From an uncultured Luminiphilus sp. (GTDB taxonomy: Bacteria; Pseudomonadota; Gammaproteobacteria; Pseudomonadales; Halieaceae): a stretch of DNA of 64,000 nt. The DNA is taken from positions 1 to 64,000 of the forward strand of contig CALSMP010000004.1 in the NCBI GenBank assembly GCA_943787485.1, in the 5' to 3' direction. The notes under the pieces are model-generated. The model saw only the letters and a program-made list of their open reading frames with translations. It did no database searches and had not been told where the DNA came from. How positions within the stretch are numbered: the stretch's first letter is position 1; each line of letters opens with the position of its first letter. Position numbers and translations under genes: made by a program. Of the stretch, positions 57,187-64,000 are shown in pieces.

Positions 57187-58287
57187 GTGAGCCAGCACTT
57201 CTTTCACTTCAATCACCTGAAGACGTTAGCTCGTCATTTTTGGCTGACCGGGGGTTTCATAGCTTCCATGCTGCTTGCATCGCTTGCAGCTCACGCGGAG
57301 GACGTTGACTACTTAAGCTTTGAAACCAATGACGAGGCAAACACAACGGAAATTTTTAGAAAGGCAAGTCCAGCCGTGGTGTCGGTCACCAGCAGCGCGC
57401 TGCGGCGCAATCGTTTTTCGCTCAATGTCATGGAGATTCCTCGGGGCGCGGGATCGGGCTTTATTTGGAATAGCGGCGGTCTTGTGGTCACGAACTTTCA
57501 TGTGATCGCGGCGGCGGACAAACTCACCGTTACGCTGAATGACCAAGACTACCCCGCTGAAGTGGTGGGCATTGCCCCCGAGCGGGACTTGGCCGTGCTT
57601 CGGCTTACCACTCTACCCGACAATCTTTCCGTTCTGCCCCTTGGAGATTCCTCTGAGCTTTCCGTGGGCCGAAAAGTACTCGCAATCGGCAATCCGTTCG
57701 GTTTAGACACCACCCTAACGGTGGGTGTCGTCAGTGCTCTCGATCGAGAAATTAAGTCGCCGAGCAACCGACGAATCAAAGGGGTAATCCAAACCGATGC
57801 CGCGATCAATCCCGGCAATTCCGGTGGGCCTCTGCTGAACTCACTGGGACAACTGGTGGGCGTCAACACGGCCATATATTCCCCGAGTGGAGGCAGCGCC
57901 GGGATCGGATTTGCCATTCCAGTAAACATGCTTAAAGAAGTTATTCCACAGCTGATTGCTTATGGGAAAATTTTACGACCCATTCTAGGGGTTGAACTCG
58001 CCAGCGACCGATGGACTCGACGTTATGGCATCGAAGGGGTTGCCATCGTACGGGTGCAGCGGGGTCTTCCCGCCGCCGAGTCTGGCCTTATCGGGGCCAG
58101 CAGGGACTATAGAGGCAATATTAAGCTCGGTGATGTGATAGTCGCCATCGAAGATGACGCCATTAAAAGTCAGGATGATTACGCCGCAGCTCTCGAAAAA
58201 TACCAGGTCGGCGATACCATCAGCATCACCACGCTACGCGGTGATGAAACCAAAACCTTTGACGTCGTGCTATCAGAAACCCGGTAG
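57187..58287 (+). CDS. HtrA/Deg-family periplasmic serine protease with one PDZ domain
   Basis: A 366-residue trypsin-like protease from GTG 57187. A signal segment ending AHAED makes it periplasmic or membrane-tethered. The triad is His105 (TNFHVI), Asp134 (ERDLAVL) and Ser212 (NPGNSGGPL). One C-terminal PDZ domain follows (~270-360). DegS- and AlgW-type proteases with one PDZ sense envelope stress, and DegQ-like ones degrade proteins; which applies is open. It follows htpX by 30 bases. Confidence 0.9.
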   Translation: MSQHFFHFNHLKTLARHFWLTGGFIASMLLASLAAHAEDVDYLSFETNDEANTTEIFRKASPAVVSVTSSALRRNRFSLNVMEIPRGAGSGFIWNSGGLVVTNFHVIAAADKLTVTLNDQDYPAEVVGIAPERDLAVLRLTTLPDNLSVLPLGDSSELSVGRKVLAIGNPFGLDTTLTVGVVSALDREIKSPSNRRIKGVIQTDAAINPGNSGGPLLNSLGQLVGVNTAIYSPSGGSAGIGFAIPVNMLKEVIPQLIAYGKILRPILGVELASDRWTRRYGIEGVAIVRVQRGLPAAESGLIGASRDYRGNIKLGDVIVAIEDDAIKSQDDYAAALEKYQVGDTISITTLRGDETKTFDVVLSETR

Positions 58288-58350
58288 CAACAGATACCGA
58301 GGCATCTTTACGAAAAGCTTTTTTTGAGGTTGATTCGTCGATGCTGGGGC

Positions 58351-59763
58351 TTAGCTCCGCAACGACTCCGCTCGCTCAGTCCAACTCGCCGGATCCACAC
58401 CTTGACCCCGAAAATCAGTTGCCTTGAACGTCATGGGCGATTCGCTGCGAAGCCGCTGCTCGTAATCACGAAGCAGGGTTTTTGCTACCGGAAATAATTG
58501 CCATAGGGCAATCAGATTCACAACCGCCAACAATCCCATCGTGAGGTCTGAGTAGCTGAAGACAGTTGCAAGATCTTGCTGGGACGCCCAGAAAATCAAT
58601 GCCAAGACGAACAAACGAAATACCGTGATTGCCTGCTTGGGCGCACCCTCAAAATACGCGATGCTGTTCTCGCCCAAATAACAATTGTACGCAATAGAGC
58701 TTACCGCAAACATGACGAGCGCAATGCTAACAAGCATCTCACCCACGGGGCCGATATGTGACGCCAAGGCAAGCTGAGTGAGCGCGATCCCCTCCACGCC
58801 GCTGGCACCTGGCTGATAAAGGGGAGAAAGCAAAATGATAAGCGCGGTGCAGGTACACAAAATAATGGTATCGATAAACACGCTGAGGGCTTGCACCAAC
58901 CCCTGGGAAATAGGATGTTCCACATCGGCGACGGCGGCGACGTTAGGGGCTGTCCCCAAGCCCGCTTCATTGGAAAATAACCCGCGCCGCGCGCCCTGCA
59001 TCACCGCGGCTGCAAGTCCCCCACCGACCACTTCCTCAAGGCCAAAAGCTGACTTGAGAATGAGCATCAAGGCCGCCGGCACCGCTGACAGGTTAAGCAC
59101 AACGACCGTCATGGCCAGCACAAAGTACCCGATTACCATCAGTGGTACGACGACCTCGGAGAAAACGGCAATTCGTCGGATCCCCCCGAAAATCACCCCG
59201 CCCATGATAACGGTCAGGATGGCTCCCGATAGCCACGTGGGCACATCAAACGCAGACTCCACAGAGCTTGTCACCGAGTAAGCCTGCACGGCGTTAAAAC
59301 CAAGCCCCAACGTCAGCAGCAATAGCGCTGAGTACACCACCGGCATAACGCGCCAGCCAAGACCGTGGCGCATGTAAAAAGCTGGGCCGCCACGAAAGTC
59401 TTCACCTACATGCTTGCGCTTATAGAGCTGGGCAAGCGCACATTCAACCAGGCTGGTCATCATGCCAATGAGCGCAATAACCCACATCCAAAACAGAGCG
59501 CCCGGGCCTCCCAGGGTAATAGCCACAGCGACGCCCGCGATATTTCCGCCGCCGACTCGCCCCGCGACGCTGACCACCAGTGCCTGAAATCCAGAAATTC
59601 CTCTGTCGGTACCGGACAAATGACTTCCCAACAGCGTGCTGAACATCTTGCCAAATAACCGCAGCTGCGCGAAGCCGGAGCTCACGCTAAACCGGATTCC
59701 GACCGCCAGCAAAAGCACAATCAGCACATAGGACCACAACCAATCAGTAAGCATTGTTAACAT
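58351..59763 (-). CDS. Alanine/glycine:cation symporter family (AGCS) transporter
   Basis: A 470-residue membrane protein. ATG 59763 has GAGG eight bases upstream; the track start is ten codons earlier. It has many membrane segments and the AGCS signatures SVAGRVGGGNIAGVAVAI, EMTLAQLYKRK-like VECALAQLYKRKH, and GLFSNEAGLGTAPN. It would import alanine or glycine with Na+. Its start lies ten bases after the stop of the second Na+ transporter gene. Confidence 0.92.
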   Translation of the reverse strand: MLTMLTDWLWSYVLIVLLLAVGIRFSVSSGFAQLRLFGKMFSTLLGSHLSGTDRGISGFQALVVSVAGRVGGGNIAGVAVAITLGGPGALFWMWVIALIGMMTSLVECALAQLYKRKHVGEDFRGGPAFYMRHGLGWRVMPVVYSALLLLTLGLGFNAVQAYSVTSSVESAFDVPTWLSGAILTVIMGGVIFGGIRRIAVFSEVVVPLMVIGYFVLAMTVVVLNLSAVPAALMLILKSAFGLEEVVGGGLAAAVMQGARRGLFSNEAGLGTAPNVAAVADVEHPISQGLVQALSVFIDTIILCTCTALIILLSPLYQPGASGVEGIALTQLALASHIGPVGEMLVSIALVMFAVSSIAYNCYLGENSIAYFEGAPKQAITVFRLFVLALIFWASQQDLATVFSYSDLTMGLLAVVNLIALWQLFPVAKTLLRDYEQRLRSESPMTFKATDFRGQGVDPASWTERAESLRS

Positions 59764-59773
59764 TGTCAGTGCC

Positions 59774-61123
59774 TCAAAGCAGCCCGGTGACAAGGATAAT
59801 GGCGATGGCAGGCGCGGCTATAAAACGAACCAATAGCTGCCATAGGCGATAATTGGTAGAACTGGTTTGCAGCTCTTCTTCACTGTACTGAGGATCCATG
59901 AACCAACCGGCAAACACCGCTATTAGAAGGCCCCCCGCCGGTAGCAGAATTTTAGTAGGAAGCCCATCGGCGAGCTCATTGAAATTCATCCCGAGCAGCC
60001 TCGCGTCAGACCAGACGTTATAGGATAAAACACTCGCGATGCTACAAAACGTGACGGCGGCAATCACAACAGAAATTCCGGTGTGACGGTGCACGCCAAA
60101 GCGCTGGTCAATCCACAGCGTCACCGATTCCAGCAGACCTACCATGCTGGTTATTCCGGCAACCGAGAGCATCAAGAAAAAAAGCACGGCGAAGACGTGC
60201 CCCGCAGGCATCTGGGCGAAGGCTACGGGCAAGGTCTGGAAAATAAGTCCAGCCCCGCTACTGATGTCGAGACCATGATGAAATACCGCGGGGAAGACCA
60301 CAAAACCCGCGAGCAGTGCTACCACCGTATCGGCAATAACCACGGTGATGGCACCCTTTGCAATCGAAAAATCTTTAGGCAGGTACGAACCGTAAGCCAT
60401 CATCCCGCCCATAGCGACGCCTATAGAAAAAAATGCCTGTCCAACTGCCGCCAGAAAGGTGCTCGGGCCCACCTTCGAAAAATCTGGCGTAAATAGCCAC
60501 TCTAGGGTTTCCATGAAACCGCCATTGAAGACGTTGTAAATACTGAGGCCAATCAGCAAGGTAAACATTGTAGGCATCATGATATTCACTGCCCGCTCAA
60601 TGCCACCTTTAACCCCGGCAAAAATAATGCCGCCCACCAAAAGATTACCGATCAGCGTCCAAAACAGCATCGCGCCGCTATCGCCCAGTAAGGTCTCGAA
60701 GGCCATTGCGGCACCGGCCCGATCAACACCCACAAATCCCGTGCTGGCTGCCTTAAACAGGTAGGAGAGCACCCATCCCACTACCACCGCATAGGTAATT
60801 GCAATGCTGAAAGCGGTAAAAACCCCCATACCCCCGACAATACGCCAACGAGGGGTTCGACCCGATTCAACGGCTAGCGTCGCCATTGATGCTGGTGGGC
60901 TTGACTGGCCTCGACGACCAATCATCAGTTCAGCAATGAGGCACGGCACGCCGATAGCGAAAGCACACGCCAAATAAATAACAACAAATGCTGAACCACC
61001 GTTTTCCCCGGTAACGTAGGGGAAGCGCCAGATGTTGCCAAGTCCAACAGCAAATCCGACCGACGCCATGATGAAGGCGAAGCGGCTAGACCAGTGCGCA
61101 TCATTACTGCCTGCTACTGCCAT
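59774..61123 (-). CDS. Neurotransmitter:sodium symporter (SNF) family transporter
   Basis: A 449-residue membrane protein of the LeuT fold with about eleven to twelve hydrophobic segments. The N-terminus FIMASVGFAVGLGNIWRFPYVTGENGGSAF holds the Na+ and substrate site of the family. AVGQAFFSIGVAMGGMMAYGSY is the second conserved block. It imports an amino acid or related amine with Na+. It is three bases after the serine-hydrolase stop on the same strand. Confidence 0.92.
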   Translation of the reverse strand: MAVAGSNDAHWSSRFAFIMASVGFAVGLGNIWRFPYVTGENGGSAFVVIYLACAFAIGVPCLIAELMIGRRGQSSPPASMATLAVESGRTPRWRIVGGMGVFTAFSIAITYAVVVGWVLSYLFKAASTGFVGVDRAGAAMAFETLLGDSGAMLFWTLIGNLLVGGIIFAGVKGGIERAVNIMMPTMFTLLIGLSIYNVFNGGFMETLEWLFTPDFSKVGPSTFLAAVGQAFFSIGVAMGGMMAYGSYLPKDFSIAKGAITVVIADTVVALLAGFVVFPAVFHHGLDISSGAGLIFQTLPVAFAQMPAGHVFAVLFFLMLSVAGITSMVGLLESVTLWIDQRFGVHRHTGISVVIAAVTFCSIASVLSYNVWSDARLLGMNFNELADGLPTKILLPAGGLLIAVFAGWFMDPQYSEEELQTSSTNYRLWQLLVRFIAAPAIAIILVTGLL

Positions 61124-61126
61124 GGT

Positions 61127-62422
61127 TTAGTTCTCCTGACTTGTCAGTGACTGTGCCAGCGTTCTGGCGGCGTTTAATTTTGGAAGGAAATGGGGCGACA
61201 CTGCAGCGGACGCATCGGGCTGGCTCGAATACCAAACCATCACAACGTCTGCAGCACGGTTAATATAAATAACCTGGCCGTGAATCCCCACAGCGCAGAA
61301 CTCTCCCGCCATTGGATCAAGAATCCACCACATGTTGCGATACGCCCGCCAGGGCATATCACGATAGACCGGGTTCTGTTCCATGTTTTTAATCGCTTGT
61401 GGCGAAACCGAAAGCTGCTCATCCAGCCAAGACTCGGAAAGCACTTGCTGCCCAGCAAATCGACCCTTGTCACGAATTAACATACCGAAACGAGCGGCGT
61501 CGCGCAGCGTTGCGTTGAAGCCACCGGTGGCGACTGCCATATAGGCTCTGTCTACGGCAATGAACGCATCGTGCTCAGCACCAATGCGTTGCCAGATATG
61601 CTGACTGATAAGTTGATTAAGCGGCTGATCCGACATAGTCACCAACAGCCAACCGAGTAAGTCAGCATTGGCCGAGTTATAGGCAAATTGGTTGCCCGGG
61701 GTGACGGTCCTATCGGGCTTCACAAACTGGGTGAGAAAATCGTACACCCCATAAATGACGTCCTCACTGGGCGCCACGTCCGCTGCACCCGGCTGATACA
61801 CCATGCCAAGAGCGGGACCATAAAAACGGGCAAACTCGCTGTCGAGGTCGGTATAATTTTCCTTAAATGCCAAGCCGGTCGTGTGATCGAGTACATGTTG
61901 CACCGACACGCGCTCAAACGCCGATTCTGCGAGCGCCGGTATAAGGCGCGTCGGCTTCTCGTCCAAACTCACCTGCCCTGCCTCGAGGTACAAACCGAAA
62001 AGGCTGCTGACCAAGGATTTGGTCATCGAAAACCACAAGTGGTGATCCGTCGGCGACGCGTCGCCAAAATACTTCTCCATCAGCAAGGTATTACCGCGGA
62101 GCACCAGCACGCTATCCGCATAGTTATCCTGGAAAACACGGGCGAGACTCAAACCATCGGAAGCTTCATAGCTATCCAACGCATCGCGCTTTTCCTCAAA
62201 CGAGTGGATAGCACCCCCTCGAGGCACCATGAGGGTGCTAAGCGGCGCACTCGCATGACTAAATGCCCACCGATTGAAGGGGGCCGAGAGATAATTTGCT
62301 TTGGTGACCTGACTTTCCGGGGACGGCGGAAAACCTTCCATCACAGGCTCCGCAGGTGCTTCTATCGCGGTGACAAACGCCAACAGGCCAACGGTGAACA
62401 AACCAGATAATCGGTATAGCAT
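61127..62422 (-). CDS. Serine hydrolase, beta-lactamase class C fold
   Basis: A 431-residue exported protein. ATG 62422 has GGGAA upstream and starts a signal peptide (MLYRLSGLFTVGLLAF). The SxxK motif is SMTK with the nucleophile serine, and the second motif is YNSAN. The C-terminal part has GIHGQVIYI in the place of the KTG motif. Such proteins include esterases, D-aminopeptidases and 6-aminohexanoate-dimer hydrolase-like enzymes. The link with two Na+/amino-acid symporters downstream suggests peptide or amide use. Confidence 0.85.
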   Translation of the reverse strand: MLYRLSGLFTVGLLAFVTAIEAPAEPVMEGFPPSPESQVTKANYLSAPFNRWAFSHASAPLSTLMVPRGGAIHSFEEKRDALDSYEASDGLSLARVFQDNYADSVLVLRGNTLLMEKYFGDASPTDHHLWFSMTKSLVSSLFGLYLEAGQVSLDEKPTRLIPALAESAFERVSVQHVLDHTTGLAFKENYTDLDSEFARFYGPALGMVYQPGAADVAPSEDVIYGVYDFLTQFVKPDRTVTPGNQFAYNSANADLLGWLLVTMSDQPLNQLISQHIWQRIGAEHDAFIAVDRAYMAVATGGFNATLRDAARFGMLIRDKGRFAGQQVLSESWLDEQLSVSPQAIKNMEQNPVYRDMPWRAYRNMWWILDPMAGEFCAVGIHGQVIYINRAADVVMVWYSSQPDASAAVSPHFLPKLNAARTLAQSLTSQEN

Positions 62423-62457
62423 GTGAGTTCCCAAGGCGTTACAGCCAATCCCCGCGA

Positions 62458-63213
62458 CTATAACTCACCGGACAATTGAATACGAAGGCCTTCACCATCG
62501 GGGCTTGCTAACATTTGCAGCGCACCTCGAAGCGCCTCGTTATTGAGGGCTGGACCGGTGAGTGTGACATTCACCCGATAATTGTCACTCGCAATAGCCA
62601 CTTCGCCTGCTGCATTGAGCGCGCCCGACAGGGTGACAATCTCGCCGATCGCCTCCCCGGGTTGGCCAGCGCGGTCAGGGTTACTCCATGTCATCTGAAA
62701 GTTGCCCAGACCCACATCACCCCCTCTAGCAGTCCAAACAGCCCGCCGCCACAGGACCTTACCCACGATCTCGGGCACCTGCCCGGGATGGAAATCAAGT
62801 GCCTGCAGGTCGACATGCATCTGGCCACCGACATAGAGCGGCGCTAACTGCCTGACGAATCGAACGTCTAGGTCGCCTTTCAAGTGCCGAACCTCCAGAC
62901 CCGACAGCGTGAATCGAACAGCCAAATCAAGGCGCTGCGCCCCCCAGCGAGTGTTCAGATCGAAAGACGGAGCCAGCGACAGCAAAGACCTAGGCGATAA
63001 AGACCATGACAGGCTACCCAACTGAAACGCTTTATCCCCGAACAGGAGTCGCGACCGCGCCGCCTGCCCTTGCCACAGCGATCCAGTGAACCCCTCAAGC
63101 TCGACGCTTGCGGGCAAAAGAAGTCCTACAGTTCGGGCTGGCGTCTGCCACAGCAGGCTACAGAGGAGAACAATTAAACCGAGCCAGCGCAGGGGATTGG
63201 GCAGCTCGCTCAA
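62458..63213 (-). CDS. gspN: Type II secretion system protein N
   Basis: A 251-residue GspN with one N-terminal membrane segment (~8-32) and a periplasmic domain of short beta-strands. GFTGSLWQGQAARSRL and LGSLSWSLSPRSLL are typical of the family. GspN sits in the inner membrane of some type II systems and is not always needed. It follows gspM with a 4-base overlap. Confidence 0.85.
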   Translation of the reverse strand: MSELPNPLRWLGLIVLLCSLLWQTPARTVGLLLPASVELEGFTGSLWQGQAARSRLLFGDKAFQLGSLSWSLSPRSLLSLAPSFDLNTRWGAQRLDLAVRFTLSGLEVRHLKGDLDVRFVRQLAPLYVGGQMHVDLQALDFHPGQVPEIVGKVLWRRAVWTARGGDVGLGNFQMTWSNPDRAGQPGEAIGEIVTLSGALNAAGEVAIASDNYRVNVTLTGPALNNEALRGALQMLASPDGEGLRIQLSGEL

Positions 63214-63683
63214 GTCGGCCTCGCCACCCGAACCGAGGCATTTACGCCACCACTTCGCCCGGCCTGGGTGATTGAGGCCTCAACAACCAACAGACCCTCG
63301 ACGAGCTCGATCTGATGCAACCAGCGCGCCAGGTCATCATAGTTGACGCCTTCATAACGCACCTGCACTTCACCCCGGGAGTTTGGCTGTAACCGTCTGA
63401 CGGGAAGACCCGCAAGCTCACTCGAGCGACTGACCGCCGATACCAAAGAACCGCTATTCTGATTTTTGCTTAGTTCCCGTAAAGAAATGAGTTCGGTCGC
63501 TTTGGCATCGACTCGAGCCAGCAAAGCAATCGCCGCCCGATTGTTTTCTACCAGTTGCTGGCGCGCCGAAGACGCGGGGGCCAAACCGAGCTGATAGAGA
63601 AGCCAGAGCCCTACGACAGCCACCATGATGAGCACGTAGATCTGCTCACGGCGAGTCAACGATAAGAAGGCTGCTTTTATCAT
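63210..63683 (-). CDS. gspM: Type II secretion system protein M
   Basis: A 157-residue GspM. One membrane segment (~14-35, EQIYVLIMVAVVGLWLL) precedes a coiled part and a ferredoxin-like periplasmic domain ending VEASITQAG. It partners GspL at the inner-membrane platform. It overlaps gspL and gspN by four bases each. Confidence 0.88.
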   Translation of the reverse strand: MIKAAFLSLTRREQIYVLIMVAVVGLWLLYQLGLAPASSARQQLVENNRAAIALLARVDAKATELISLRELSKNQNSGSLVSAVSRSSELAGLPVRRLQPNSRGEVQVRYEGVNYDDLARWLHQIELVEGLLVVEASITQAGRSGGVNASVRVARPT

Positions 63684-64000
63684 AAGGCAGCCACCCGAAG
63701 GCGAGCTCGTACCTTATCTCCTTGGGATGAGGAGGTTTCCAATGTTGCTTTCATACCGCGTTCAGTCAAGGTAGCCCTCAGAGAATCCACAGCCTGGTAG
63801 TCCTTCGCCAGAATATCCATCCTGAGTTCTGCGGTATTGCCGCTAAAATTCAACGTTGAAATGCTCGCTTGACTCATGGCGGCTACCGATTCTGTGACCT
63901 TCGCGAGAATCGGTGTAAACATCACCCCCTGCCCGCGCGCAGCAAACTCAGACAACTGCTGATCGAGTTGCCGTTCAGGATCAACGACCGCTCCACGCGG
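63680..64000 (-). CDS. gspL: Type II secretion system protein L (C-terminal part; 5' end outside window)
   Basis: The frame is open to the window edge, so the true start lies beyond 64000; the track ATG at 63955 is internal. The last 106 residues match the periplasmic ferredoxin-like domain of GspL (ISTLNFSGNTAELRMDI; LTERGMKATLETSSSQG). The order gspL-gspM-gspN on the minus strand predicts the remainder of the gsp operon upstream. Confidence 0.82.
   Translation of the reverse strand, partial: PRGAVVDPERQLDQQLSEFAARGQGVMFTPILAKVTESVAAMSQASISTLNFSGNTAELRMDILAKDYQAVDSLRATLTERGMKATLETSSSQGDKVRARLRVAAL

Noticed and set aside
58288-58350. Bidirectional terminator between htrA-like and AGCS genes
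   Set aside because: AAAAGCTTTTTTT is AT-only apart from one GC pair and lacks a stable stem of useful length.
1-64000. CRISPR arrays, tRNA or rRNA genes, insertion sequences, prophage
   Set aside because: No regular repeat-spacer pattern, cloverleaf, rRNA sequence, transposase or integrase was seen on either strand.

Overview
The window reads as chromosomal DNA of a marine gammaproteobacterium. The block gyrA-serC-pheA-tyrA-aroA-cmk-rpsA-ihfB-lapA-lapB-pyrF, followed by comEA and a WbpM/WbpL-type pair, with ubiG-mupP-yciK on the far side of gyrA, matches the Pseudomonas-type gene order. A full sox thiosulfate-oxidation cluster, an Atu/Liu-type acyl-CoA carboxylase cluster and Na+-coupled transporters suggest a heterotroph that also oxidises reduced sulfur. 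A member of the OM60/NOR5 group (Halieaceae) or a close relative fits best, but that is inference from gene content and not a database match. No rRNA, tRNA, CRISPR array, insertion sequence or prophage was recognised.

Layout. 1-3.4 kb (minus): surface-glycan genes, two paralogous family-2 glycosyltransferases (one fused to a methyltransferase-like domain and cut by the window edge, absent from the ORF track) around a sulfotransferase. 3.6-6.1 kb: a lipoprotein acylase of the penicillin/AHL-acylase family. 6.2-12.6 kb (minus): soxC-D-Y-Z-A-X-B, one operon encoding the periplasmic Sox complex including sulfane dehydrogenase SoxCD. 12.8-13.7 kb (plus): divergent DsrE-like and thioredoxin-like periplasmic proteins. 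13.65-20.8 kb (minus): AtuA-like protein, carboxylase beta subunit, crotonase, biotin-carrying alpha subunit and a TIGR03084-like protein, with a divergent TetR regulator at 21 kb. 21.8-27.1 kb (minus): DHH phosphoesterase, then a three-gene module that could start an O-antigen-like glycan (4,6-dehydratase, polyprenyl-phosphate sugar-1-phosphate transferase, 4-reductase), then a ComEA-like protein. 27.2-39.4 kb (minus): housekeeping block from pyrF back to gyrA. 39.6-43.1 kb (plus): amidohydrolase, ubiG, mupP, yciK. 43.1-47.2 kb (minus): rluB, scpB, scpA, yciO-like, PHP phosphoesterase. 47.3-53.5 kb (plus): yciB, SH3 protein, cyclophilin, pdxJ, RluA-family synthase, DUF2244, rimO, rsmE. 53.5-54.2 kb (minus): msrA. 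54.4-58.3 kb (plus): VWA-like protein, membrane J-domain protein, acidic small protein, HtpX, HtrA protease, which looks like an envelope-proteostasis set. 58.4-62.4 kb (minus): two Na+ symporters and a serine hydrolase. 62.5-64 kb (minus): distal genes gspL-M-N of a type II secretion operon.

The most important caution concerns 13.1-19.2 kb. Seven consecutive genes there carry about 18 single-base indels, nearly all in short homopolymers. Each can be repaired to give an intact, family-typical protein. Only one more such event (about 40.80 kb) was found in the rest of the window. I read this as a local sequencing or assembly error track and not as gene decay, so the genes are annotated over their repaired extents. 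No intergenic gap exceeds about 260 bases. I did not find a clearly undescribed system. The nearest candidates are the VWA/J-domain/HtpX/HtrA set, the glycan/sulfotransferase genes next to sox, and the AtuA-carboxylase-TIGR03084 cluster.
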